Assembly (NCBI GenBank): GCA_022760335.1
Contig: JALEGE010000037.1
Span: 1 to 33,996 of the forward strand
Direction of reading: 5' to 3'
Length of the DNA stretch: 33,996 nt
Origin: Hyphomonadaceae bacterium
Lineage (GTDB): Bacteria; Pseudomonadota; Alphaproteobacteria; Caulobacterales; Hyphomonadaceae
How positions within the stretch are numbered: the stretch's first letter is position 1; every line of letters starts with the position of its first letter. The position numbers and the translations under genes were made by a program. Below, piece after piece: positions 8,278 through 15,867 of the stretch. Under the pieces are notes generated by a model, which was given only the letters and a program-made list of their open reading frames with translations, made no database searches and had not been told where the DNA came from.

Positions 8278-9096
8278 ATGTTCCGGCAAGCTCTTCTGAC
8301 AAGTCTTGCCGGACTTTCGATCTCAGCCTGCGGTGCCCCCCAGACGTCTATAGCTGCAGACTCGCCTGGTGCGGATATCCTCGACTGTGAGGACTATGCC
8401 TCGGTGCCCACTGAAACCGGCATTCTTTATAACAATGTCTGGAACAAGCACGCTGCGGGTGACCAGCCGTTTCGTCAGTGCTTAATCCAGGAAACAGGCG
8501 GGCAACTCCGGATGGGCTGGCTCTGGGATTGGCCAAGCCGGCCCCGGGCCGTTTTCGGACAACCACAGATCAAGATTGGTGCCTCACCCTGGGCGCCAGA
8601 ACCTGCTTTCGGGACAGATCTTCCCGCCCAACTGAGCAGGCTGAACACCCTGAATCTGCGCCATCGTGTCAGCATATACTCTGATGGCAACTACAACCTG
8701 GTCACCACGCTGTGGCTTGGCGACGGTCCTGTCCCCACACAAAACGCCATACGCGCTGAAGTGATGATCTGGACACTGGCAACACCGGGTCAATTCAATC
8801 CGGGAGGGCGCCGGATTGGACAGGTAGAATCCGGGGGTGAGACCTGGCAGGTCTGGCTGGAACCGGAATGGACCGATCCATCCGGCATTCATGATACGCG
8901 TTGGACCTATCTGGCATTCCAGCGCGAGGCCACCTCTCCTGAAGCTGAAATCGATGTCCACGCCTTGCTTCAACACGGCATTCGCCAAGGATATCTTTCG
9001 GAAGACTGGTACGCTTATGATTTGGAACTGGGCATGGAAGTCATGGGCGGGCAGGGTCGGGCTTTTGTCGACCACTTCGAGATAGAAATCGACTAG
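8278..9096 (+). CDS. putative glycoside hydrolase family 12-like lipoprotein
   Basis: 272 residues. A short N-terminal hydrophobic stretch ends in ISAC (Cys18), a lipobox, so it is probably a membrane-anchored lipoprotein. The mature part matches the layout of GH12 endoglucanases/xyloglucanases: Cys37, YNNVWN (51-56) and Cys68 parallel the conserved disulfide around YxxxNNLWG. The segment AEVMIW carries the expected nucleophile Glu161. LGMEVMGGQG carries the expected acid/base Glu254, followed by the final strand VDHFEIEI. Both catalytic positions are present, so activity on a beta-glucan is plausible but untested. It starts 4 bases after trpB and precedes a VOC remnant and trpA, an unusual place for an exported glycanase. 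An inactive carbohydrate-binding relative is the main alternative. Confidence 0.72.
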   Translation: MFRQALLTSLAGLSISACGAPQTSIAADSPGADILDCEDYASVPTETGILYNNVWNKHAAGDQPFRQCLIQETGGQLRMGWLWDWPSRPRAVFGQPQIKIGASPWAPEPAFGTDLPAQLSRLNTLNLRHRVSIYSDGNYNLVTTLWLGDGPVPTQNAIRAEVMIWTLATPGQFNPGGRRIGQVESGGETWQVWLEPEWTDPSGIHDTRWTYLAFQREATSPEAEIDVHALLQHGIRQGYLSEDWYAYDLELGMEVMGGQGRAFVDHFEIEID

Positions 9097-9099
9097 ACA

Positions 9100-9267
9100 A
9101 TGATCTCCCACATCACGCTCGGCACGACAGACAAGGCGCGCGCGGACGCCTTTTATGCACCAATCATGGACGCGTTGGGTCTGCCTCGGCGCAACATTCT
9201 TGCCCTGCCTATAGCCTATGCGAATGCAGACTTTACGCGCTGGGTAGTGGACAGTTGCGGTGAATAG
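9100..9267 (+). pseudogene. truncated VOC (glyoxalase/bleomycin-resistance) protein, N-terminal remnant
   Basis: A 55-codon frame starts 3 bases after the GH12-like stop. The first 31 residues (beginning MISHITLGTTDKARADAFYA and ending in LGLPRR) match the first beta-alpha unit of VOC-superfamily proteins, which are normally about 120-130 residues. The remaining 24 residues do not look like the family, and a stop follows. No ribosome-binding site is evident, so any translation would depend on coupling to the upstream gene. It reads as the stub of a gene lost by deletion just upstream of trpA. It shares about half its first 31 residues with the fragment at 24114-24260. Confidence 0.7.
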
Positions 9268-9284
9268 GCCATAAGGCGTGCGCC

Positions 9285-10109
9285 ATGCCCACATCCCGCA
9301 TTTCCGCCCGTTTCGAAAAAGCCCGCACTGAGAGCCGTGCTGCGCTGGTCGCCTATCTCATGGCCGGTGATCCGGACCTGGAAACGAGCTTCCAGGCCAT
9401 GTGCGCCCTGCGCGACAATGGCGCTGACATTATCGAACTCGGCGCCCCGTTCACCGACCCGATGGCTGACGGTCCCTCCATCCAGTTGGCCGGCCAACGA
9501 AGCCTGGCCGCCGGCACGACACTTACTGATGTGCTCGCCCTTGCCCGTCGCTTCCGTGAAAGCGACCAGGACACGCCGCTGATCCTGATGGGTTATGCCA
9601 ATCCGGTCCACCATATGGGCTATGGCGCCTTCGCCGATGCGGCCGCGACGGCCGGTATCGACGGCGTGATCAGTGTGGACCTGCCGCCGGAAGAAGATGC
9701 GCCCTTGCGCACACCACTGTCTGCGCACGGCATTTCCGTGATCCGCCTGGCCACACCGACAACCACGCCAGAGCGGATGAAGACCGTGGCCGAAGGCGCT
9801 TCGGGCTTTCTCTATTTCGTCTCGGTGACGGGCGTGACCGGCGCTGGCGCGGCCGATCCGGCAGCGATTGCGCCAAAGATCGAGATGGCCCGGACTATCT
9901 CCGGATTGCCCGTCTGTGTCGGCTTTGGCGTGCGCACAGGCGATCAGGCCGCCGAGATGGCAAAGATCGCCGACGGGGTTGTGGTTGGCTCGGCTTTCGT
10001 AGACCATGCGGCCAAGGCTCTGGAATCGGGGCGCTTTGCAGACGCACCTGTGGGGATGGGCCGTCTGGCAAGAGAACTCAGTGAGGCTATCGCGGGGGCG
10101 GCCTCTTAG
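9285..10109 (+). CDS. trpA: tryptophan synthase alpha chain
   Basis: 274 residues. It cleaves indole-3-glycerol phosphate to indole and glyceraldehyde 3-phosphate and channels indole to TrpB. The catalytic Glu51 and Asp62 sit in IIELGAPFTDPMADGPSIQ. The flexible loop region (YFVSVTGVTGA) and the phosphate-binding GFGVRTGDQA and VGSAFVDH segments are present. Length is normal. It is separated from trpB by about 1 kb holding the GH12-like gene and a VOC remnant, and is followed by accD after about 43 bases. Confidence 0.98.
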   Translation: MPTSRISARFEKARTESRAALVAYLMAGDPDLETSFQAMCALRDNGADIIELGAPFTDPMADGPSIQLAGQRSLAAGTTLTDVLALARRFRESDQDTPLILMGYANPVHHMGYGAFADAAATAGIDGVISVDLPPEEDAPLRTPLSAHGISVIRLATPTTTPERMKTVAEGASGFLYFVSVTGVTGAGAADPAAIAPKIEMARTISGLPVCVGFGVRTGDQAAEMAKIADGVVVGSAFVDHAAKALESGRFADAPVGMGRLARELSEAIAGAAS

Positions 10110-10152
10110 GTGATGGGTAAGGGCCGATGGCCCGCGTGCAGGATATCTGACG

Positions 10153-11145
10153 ATGAACTGGCTTACCAATTTTCGCCCGCCTGGACTGAAATCCTGGCTC
10201 AACAAGAAAGATACGCCGGAAAACCTCTGGGTGAAATGTCCCACCAGCGGTGAGCTGGTCTACAAGAGCGATCTTGAGGAGAGCTGGTACGTCACTCCCG
10301 CCGGAGCGCATTTGCGCATCTCACCGCGCCGGCGTTTCCGCCTGCTGTTTGATGATGAGCGCTGGGAGCCGATTGCGCTGCCCGAAGTGCCGGCCGATCC
10401 ACTGAAATTCCGCGATGACAAGCCTTATCCGTCGCGTTTGAAATCCGCACGCGCCAAGATTTCCCACCGGGAAAAGGAAGAAACAGTCGAGGGTGGCGCA
10501 CCGATTTCCCAGGATGACTGTATGGCGGCCGCCTTCGGCAAGATCGAAGGCACCCCAACGGTCGTGCTGGTCCAGGATTTCGCCTTTATGGGTGGCTCAT
10601 TGGGCATGGCCGCCGGCGAGGCCTTCATTGCCGCCGCGCAGCTGGCTGTGGCGCGTAAGGCCGCCTTCGTGGTGTGTACTGCCTCTGGCGGCGCGCGCAT
10701 GCAGGAAGGCACACTCAGCCTGATGCAGATGCCGCGCACCACGCTGGCGATTGATGAGGTCCAGGAAGCCGGGTTGCCCTATATCGTGATCCTCACCGAC
10801 CCGACCTCGGGTGGGGTTTCGGCCTCTTATGCCATGCTTGGCGACGTCCATATCGCCGAGCCCGGCGCGATGATCGCCTTTTCCGGCCCACGCGTGATTG
10901 AGCAGACCATCCGCGAGAAACTGCCTGATGGCTTCCAGCGTTCGGAAGTCCTGCGCGAAAAGGGCCAGGTGGATATCGTTTCTCATCGCCACGACCTGAA
11001 AGCGACACTGGCGCGCGTCCTGTTTCACCTGATGCCCAAACTGCGCCGCGCCAGCGACCGGGAAGTGCCGAATGTCGCGGCTCCCGCCGTGGATGTTGAG
11101 CCCGGCGCATCGTCAGGAACGGAGCCGAGTGAGGCCGACGATTGA
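10153..11145 (+). CDS. accD: acetyl-CoA carboxylase carboxyltransferase subunit beta
   Basis: 330 residues. AccD joins AccA to move CO2 from carboxybiotin to acetyl-CoA, making malonyl-CoA for fatty acid synthesis. The crotonase-like core is clear: VVLVQDFAFMGGSLGMAAGE, TASGGARMQEGTLSLMQM, LTDPTSGGVSASYA and FSGPRVIEQTI. The N-terminal zinc ribbon is degenerate: Cys29 is kept, but the other three cysteine positions are Ser32, Thr48 and Gly51. From memory this is common in alphaproteobacterial AccD, so the gene is not damaged. The stop overlaps the TTG start of folC (TTGA). Confidence 0.97.
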   Translation: MNWLTNFRPPGLKSWLNKKDTPENLWVKCPTSGELVYKSDLEESWYVTPAGAHLRISPRRRFRLLFDDERWEPIALPEVPADPLKFRDDKPYPSRLKSARAKISHREKEETVEGGAPISQDDCMAAAFGKIEGTPTVVLVQDFAFMGGSLGMAAGEAFIAAAQLAVARKAAFVVCTASGGARMQEGTLSLMQMPRTTLAIDEVQEAGLPYIVILTDPTSGGVSASYAMLGDVHIAEPGAMIAFSGPRVIEQTIREKLPDGFQRSEVLREKGQVDIVSHRHDLKATLARVLFHLMPKLRRASDREVPNVAAPAVDVEPGASSGTEPSEADD

Positions 11146-12392
11146 GCGATCCAGCCTCGCGGCTGTCTGCCGCGCTCGCCGCCTTGCAGGGACACTACCC
11201 CCGCGAGATTGAACTTTCCCTTGGCCGTATCGAATACTTGCTTGAGCGGCTCGGCAATCCACAGCACAGCCTGCCGCCAACCATTCATGTCGCGGGCACC
11301 AATGGCAAGGGATCAACTTGCGCGTTCCTGCGTGCCATGGCCGAGGCTGCCGGGCTCAGCGTGCATGTCTTCACCTCGCCGCATCTGGTGCGCTTCAATG
11401 AGCGCGTGCGCCTGGCCGGAAACCTGATCAGTGATACAGCCTTCGCCGAAGCGCTGGAGCGCGTGCGCAAGGCTCTCAATACCGATCCGATCACACATTT
11501 CGAGGCCACCACCGCTGCGGCTTTGCTGGCTTTCAGCGAAACTCCAGCCGATCTGCTGATCCTGGAAGTCGGTCTTGGCGGACGCTATGACGCAACCAAT
11601 GTGATCCCCCCACCTGCCGTGGCCGTGATCTCCCCGGTCGATTATGATCACAAGCAATTCCTCGGCGAAGATCTGAAAGGCATCGCGGGTGAGAAGGCCG
11701 GCATCATCAAACCCGGGACGCCCGTGGTGACAGCCATCCAGGCGCCCGAAGTGAGCGGCGTGATCGAGGAGACCGCCAAGCGCCAGGGCGCACCGCTGCA
11801 CCCTCTCGCCATCAGTGAGATCTTCGAAATGCCCGAAGACCTGGCCCTGCTCGGCGGCCACCAGCGGGCCAATGCAGCGCTCGCGGCCAAAGCCCTGAAG
11901 CTGTGGGGCAACCCGGCAATCACGCAAACCGCAATATGGCAAGGTGCACGCAGGGCCGTCTGGCCTGCGCGGATGCAGCGCCTGGCGCCAGGACCTGTCA
12001 CGGCGGCAGCCAGCGAGGCAGATGTCTGGCTGGATGGCGGACACAATCCCCATGCGGCACGTGCCGTGGCAGACCTGCTCAGCAACATGTCCGGCCAGAC
12101 CCATCTCGTCACCGCCATGATGGCGAGCAAGGATGCAAATGGCTTTTTCGATAGCTTCCGAAATGAAGCGCCAAAGGTCTTCACATGCCCCAATAGCGAA
12201 GGCCACCATGGCGCCGAACCGGCCGAATTGGCCGCGCAGGCTCGCGCTGCAGGACTGCAAGCCGAAGCCTTTGCCGATTTCGACGCCGCGCTGGCAGCCG
12301 CCGCTGCAGATAGCCCCGCGCGCATTCTGATCTGCGGCTCGCTTTACCTCGCCGGAGATGTGCTGCGGGCCAATCTGGAAATTCCTGAATAA
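11142..12392 (+). CDS. folC: bifunctional folylpolyglutamate synthase / dihydrofolate synthase
   Basis: 416 residues from a TTG start that overlaps the accD stop. It adds glutamate to dihydropteroate and to tetrahydrofolates, using ATP. The P-loop GTNGKGST is at 52-59, followed by FTSPHLVRFNERVRL. LEVGLGGRYDATNVI and SPVDYDHKQFLG are Mur-ligase/FolC signatures, and the C-terminal ligase domain contains DVWLDGGHNPHAA. Length is normal. The accD-folC pairing is common in Proteobacteria. Translation is probably coupled to accD. Confidence 0.97.
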   Translation: MSDPASRLSAALAALQGHYPREIELSLGRIEYLLERLGNPQHSLPPTIHVAGTNGKGSTCAFLRAMAEAAGLSVHVFTSPHLVRFNERVRLAGNLISDTAFAEALERVRKALNTDPITHFEATTAAALLAFSETPADLLILEVGLGGRYDATNVIPPPAVAVISPVDYDHKQFLGEDLKGIAGEKAGIIKPGTPVVTAIQAPEVSGVIEETAKRQGAPLHPLAISEIFEMPEDLALLGGHQRANAALAAKALKLWGNPAITQTAIWQGARRAVWPARMQRLAPGPVTAAASEADVWLDGGHNPHAARAVADLLSNMSGQTHLVTAMMASKDANGFFDSFRNEAPKVFTCPNSEGHHGAEPAELAAQARAAGLQAEAFADFDAALAAAAADSPARILICGSLYLAGDVLRANLEIPE

Positions 12393-12452
12393 ACGCGAGG
12401 CCTACGCAAGAAGCGGGTGGCGACAGCAAGGAACACCTGCCAATTTGGGGCC

Positions 12453-13340
12453 ATGTCCAAGATACTTTCCATGCCCCTTGATGAACGCTCGGCCGCCTAT
12501 ACGCGCATGGCCGAGGCCCTCTCATTTCTCGGCGACACCTGGGCCGAGCAGCCAGACCTTTCCACCTGCGCTGCCGCCGTGGGCCTGTCACCAACCCATT
12601 TCCAGCGCGAGTTCAGCCGTTGGGCCGGACTAAGCCCCAAACAATACCAGTCTACTCTGGCCCATGGTGTGGCTGGCGAGGCTCTGCGCGAGGGCGCCAG
12701 CGTTCTGGAGGCCAGCTTCGAAGCGGGTCTTTCCGGCCCAGGGCGCCTGCATGATCTCTTCATCGCCCATGAAGGCCTCACCCCTGGCGAGGCCAAATCA
12801 GGCGGTGATGGCGTCACCCTGAAGCTCGGCAAGGCGCCCACGCCTTTTGGCATGGGTCTCTGGCTGATCAGCCCGCGCGGCCTTGTGGCCCTAGGGTTTA
12901 TCGACGATAATCCAGCCGAAAGGACAGGATTTGAGCATCAGGGCCGGCGCGAAAGCGAAGCAGAGGCCGATCTCATCGCGCGTTATCCCGGCGCGGCGGT
13001 TGAGCGTGATGACAACGCCGCGCGAGAACTCGCTGCAAATGTGTTCGACAAAGGTGAGGCGCTGCCCGTCGCGCTCTATGGCACGCCTTTCCGCCGCCAG
13101 ATCTGGCGGGCCCTTCTGGAGATTCCCGCCGGTGTAACGCAAACCTATGGCGCGCTCGCCAGAATGGCTGGCCATCCCAAGGCCGCCCGCGCGGTCGGGG
13201 CAGCGGTGGGGGCCAATCCGATCAGCTGGTTCATTCCCTGTCACAGGGCCTTGGCGTCAGACCGCAGGCTGCATAATTATCATTGGGGGGTCGACCGCAA
13301 GCGTGCCATGCTCGCCTATGAGGCTGCGCACGCAGAGTAA
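12453..13340 (+). CDS. AraC-type regulator fused to O6-alkylguanine-DNA alkyltransferase
   Basis: 295 residues from ATG 12453; a GTG at 12417 would add 12 residues. The N-terminal half is an AraC/XylS DNA-binding domain (AAAVGLSPTHFQREFSRWAG, then a second helix-turn-helix). The C-terminal half is a one-step DNA alkyltransferase with the acceptor Cys263 in WFIPCHRAL, preceded by GVTQTYGALARMAGHPKAAR and followed by HNYHWGVDRKRAML. It would repair O6-alkylguanine and may regulate genes. Compared with E. coli Ada it lacks the N-terminal zinc/methylphosphotriester domain with its Cys38 switch, so it cannot sense phosphotriester damage in the Ada way. Confidence 0.9.
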   Translation: MSKILSMPLDERSAAYTRMAEALSFLGDTWAEQPDLSTCAAAVGLSPTHFQREFSRWAGLSPKQYQSTLAHGVAGEALREGASVLEASFEAGLSGPGRLHDLFIAHEGLTPGEAKSGGDGVTLKLGKAPTPFGMGLWLISPRGLVALGFIDDNPAERTGFEHQGRRESEAEADLIARYPGAAVERDDNAARELAANVFDKGEALPVALYGTPFRRQIWRALLEIPAGVTQTYGALARMAGHPKAARAVGAAVGANPISWFIPCHRALASDRRLHNYHWGVDRKRAMLAYEAAHAE

Positions 13341-13396
13341 GGCCGGCCCACCAGAAGGCGTTGCATCCGGCAACGTTAGATGAAAAGCCCAGCCTG

Positions 13397-13882
13397 ATGC
13401 GTCTCGACCCGGTCTATGAAGTTCCAGATCTCCTGATCCTGCTGCCTCTGCTCTTCCTCGCCTGGGGGGGCTTTATCGCCTGGCGCTGGTATCGCACCTT
13501 TCAGGCGGCAAGTACGTTCTACGCCCTGAAGCGACAGCAGGGTGAGCTGGACAGCCATGTGAGCGAGGAAGATTTCCGCGCCGGATATATCGAAGCTGAA
13601 GCGCCTCGCGCCGCAACCTATGCCTTCGCCGCCGCGCTGGTCTGCGCCTTGCTGATCCCGCCCGGTATCGCGATCTTCAGCCAACTCTGGTATGAAGTCT
13701 GGACCTTGACGGGCCGATATGAACCCACGGCCACGGGCACCATGATCCACACTTTCGGGACATTCCTGTTCTGTGTCGCCCTGATGGTGGCTGTGCTTTA
13801 TGTTTCGATGAAGCGATATTATTCCAATCTCCCGCCACGTCTGTCTGAAGTGATCCGTCAGCTCAATGGAGCCGTCTCATGA
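13397..13882 (+). CDS. hypothetical three-helix membrane protein
   Basis: 161 residues from ATG 13397; a TTG at 13361 gives 12 more residues of no clear value. Three hydrophobic segments are visible: near the N-terminus (LLILLPLLFLAWGGFIAW), in the middle (ALVCALLIPPGIAIFSQL), and near the C-terminus (FGTFLFCVALMVAVLYV). There is a basic turn after the first and a polar C-terminal tail. I recognise no family motif. Its stop overlaps the start of the VOC gene by 4 bases (ATGA), so the two are probably translated together. Confidence 0.78.
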   Translation: MRLDPVYEVPDLLILLPLLFLAWGGFIAWRWYRTFQAASTFYALKRQQGELDSHVSEEDFRAGYIEAEAPRAATYAFAAALVCALLIPPGIAIFSQLWYEVWTLTGRYEPTATGTMIHTFGTFLFCVALMVAVLYVSMKRYYSNLPPRLSEVIRQLNGAVS

Positions 13883-14352
13883 GCATCCGCTATCTGCACA
13901 CCATGATCCGCGTCAGTGATGTGGACGCCTCACTGCGCTTTTTCCGCGACGGGCTGGGGCTCACCGAAGTCACACGCTATGAGAGCCAGCAGGGCCGGTT
14001 CACACTGATTTTCCTCGCCGCGCAAAGCGATATCGACCGCGCCGGCGGCATTCCCGAAGGCATGCGCCCGACCCAGAGCCATATTCCCATGGTCGAGCTG
14101 ACCTATAATTGGGACCCGGAAGCGTATACTGGCGGGCGCAATTTCGGACATCTCGCCTATCGCGTGGAGAATATCTACGAGGCGGTCGAGCGCCTCGCAG
14201 AAATGGGCGTCACCATCAACCGCCCACCGCGCGACGGCCACATGGCCTTTGTCCGCTCACCCGATGGCATCTCAGTCGAGCTGCTGCAGGAAGGCGAACC
14301 GCTGGCGCCGAAAGAGCCCTGGGCCAGCGCGGAGAATATCGGCGCCTGGTAG
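13879..14352 (+). CDS. VOC-family protein, glyoxalase I-like
   Basis: 157 residues. It has two beta-alpha-beta-beta-beta units: the first starts LHTMIRVSDVDASLRFFRDG, the second NFGHLAYRVENIYEAVERL. Metal ligands expected of lactoylglutathione lyase are present: His8 in the first strand, a Glu in MVELTYNW, a His in FGHLAY, and a Glu in SVELLQ. The family converts the methylglyoxal-glutathione hemithioacetal to S-lactoylglutathione, using Ni or Zn. The complete ligand set favours a real glyoxalase I over a generic VOC protein, though substrate is not proven. It is coupled to the upstream membrane-protein gene. Confidence 0.85.
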   Translation: MSIRYLHTMIRVSDVDASLRFFRDGLGLTEVTRYESQQGRFTLIFLAAQSDIDRAGGIPEGMRPTQSHIPMVELTYNWDPEAYTGGRNFGHLAYRVENIYEAVERLAEMGVTINRPPRDGHMAFVRSPDGISVELLQEGEPLAPKEPWASAENIGAW

Positions 14353-14369
14353 GGGGGGATCCGGAGAAA

Positions 14370-14858
14370 TCAACGCAATACTTCCAACAAGACATTGTCC
14401 TGGGTGCGGATCGTATATTGCTCACCCCGGACAAGCTGGTCCTGCATTTCGGGTAATACTGTCACCATACCATGCAGGCCACCGGGCGCTGCATGGCACA
14501 CGTCCTCAAATTGAAGACAGCTTGGCGGGAGTGTCGCCCATGCAATCCTTTGATTCTCCTCGGCGCCGGAGTAGAGAGCAACCGATTCTGTATACTCATC
14601 TGCTGCCAGAGACGCTTTCTCATCATTGAGCGTCATAACCGTCATGGCCGTGTGAACGACGAAAACAAACAGGCCAATTCCCAGCGCGAGCAGCGCCGAA
14701 CGCGGATTCTCAACTCCTCCGGCCAGCCATTTCAATGGCGGCCGGGACAGCACACCTGGAAAGACAAGACCAAGAAGGACAATCACCAGTATCGGTGCAA
14801 AGAGCTGCCAGAGAAAAACATCCAGGAAAGTAAGGTCCGCGACCGAAAAGATCCTCAC
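14370..14858 (-). CDS. hypothetical membrane-anchored protein
   Basis: 162 residues from a GTG start, supported by a purine-rich GGGGGA about 8 bases upstream. Two hydrophobic segments lie at about residues 13-36 (LFAPILVIVLLGLVFPGV) and 56-76 (LLALGIGLFVFVVHTAMTVM). A soluble C-terminal part with two cysteines (CLQFEDVC) follows. It resembles no family I can name. It converges on the VOC gene with a 17-base gap, and lies downstream of the dienelactone-hydrolase-like gene, 26 bases from its stop. Confidence 0.65.
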   Translation of the reverse strand: MRIFSVADLTFLDVFLWQLFAPILVIVLLGLVFPGVLSRPPLKWLAGGVENPRSALLALGIGLFVFVVHTAMTVMTLNDEKASLAADEYTESVALYSGAEENQRIAWATLPPSCLQFEDVCHAAPGGLHGMVTVLPEMQDQLVRGEQYTIRTQDNVLLEVLR

Positions 14859-14884
14859 GCGCTCATCCCCCGCCTCAACAATCG

Positions 14885-15778
14885 CTAGGATTGTAGATGC
14901 TTGCCAAAAAAGTCCAGCGTACGCGACCAGGCGAGCCTGGCCATGTCCGCATCGAAACGCGCGGTGGTGTCATTGTGGAAACCGTGATTGGCGCCCTGAT
15001 AGACATGCACTTCATACGCCGCCCCGGCGGCCTCAAGCGTCGCCTGATAGGCTGGCCAGCCGGCATTCACGCGCTCATCAAGGCCGGCCAGGTGAATCTG
15101 CAATGGCACTTTCACCATCGCGGCCTCCTCCGCACTCGGCCAGCCGCCATAATAGGGCACCGAACAGGAAAGCCAGGGCTGGCGCACGGCCATGTAATTG
15201 GTAATCGCGCCGCCAAAGCAGAAGCCGACACAGCCGATCTTGTCGGTGGTCGCTTCATGGCCCTTCAGGAAATCGGCCGCCGCCATGAAATCGGCGAGCA
15301 TTTCAAACCGGTCGCGCTGGCCCTGCAGCGCGCGGCCATCATCATCATTTCCGGGATAACCGCCCAGCGGATAAAGCGCATCGGGTGCGAAGGCGACATA
15401 GCCGGCGGCCGCCACACGCCGCGCCACATCCTTGATATGCGGGTTGAGCCCCCGGTTCTCATGCACGACGACCACACCGCCAACCGGCGCGGTGACACCC
15501 GCCGGGCGGACCAGATAGCCCATCATCTCGCCGGCACCGTCAGGCGAGGCATAGGGCACCATTTCGGCGGAAATATCGCTGTCGGCTTCGCTGGTCTGCT
15601 GCTTGTCATAGTCCGGCATCACACAGGCCGCGAGCGAGGCGACCGTGGCGCCGCCGACCGCATATTTGCCCAGCCCGGCAAAGAAATCGCGCCGCGAAAT
15701 CTGCCCGTGGGCATAGGCGTCATAAAGATCCAGCGCGCCTTGTGGCACAGGGCTTTGGGCGGTGTCTGTGCGGTGCAA
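14885..15778 (-). CDS. exported dienelactone hydrolase-family protein
   Basis: 297 residues from a TTG start preceded by AGGGAG 6 bases upstream. The N-terminus has a twin-arginine motif (ISRRDFFAG, Arg29-Arg30) and then LAAC (Cys52), so it is probably Tat-exported and possibly a lipoprotein. The alpha/beta hydrolase domain has the dienelactone hydrolase catalytic Cys187 in GFCFGG, Asp234 in GLDERV and His265 in ANHGFHND, with Glu108 in HENRG. The family hydrolyses cyclic esters or lactones; the substrate here is unknown. It is the last gene downstream of the 2-oxoacid dehydrogenase operon, about 90 bases after lpd, and could be on the same transcript. Confidence 0.9.
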   Translation of the reverse strand: MHRTDTAQSPVPQGALDLYDAYAHGQISRRDFFAGLGKYAVGGATVASLAACVMPDYDKQQTSEADSDISAEMVPYASPDGAGEMMGYLVRPAGVTAPVGGVVVVHENRGLNPHIKDVARRVAAAGYVAFAPDALYPLGGYPGNDDDGRALQGQRDRFEMLADFMAAADFLKGHEATTDKIGCVGFCFGGAITNYMAVRQPWLSCSVPYYGGWPSAEEAAMVKVPLQIHLAGLDERVNAGWPAYQATLEAAGAAYEVHVYQGANHGFHNDTTARFDADMARLAWSRTLDFFGKHLQS

Positions 15779-15867
15779 GAGCGTCTCCCTCGTTACGTGG
15801 AAGAGACACTAGTGCGCTTGCCGGGCATGCCAAATAACATCCCGGTGTAAGGGCCAGTTCGGCCTGG

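Noticed and set aside
9216-10244. A 342-codon open frame on the minus strand opposite trpA
   Set aside because: Shadow of trpA and the accD start; composition is biased and no motif is present.
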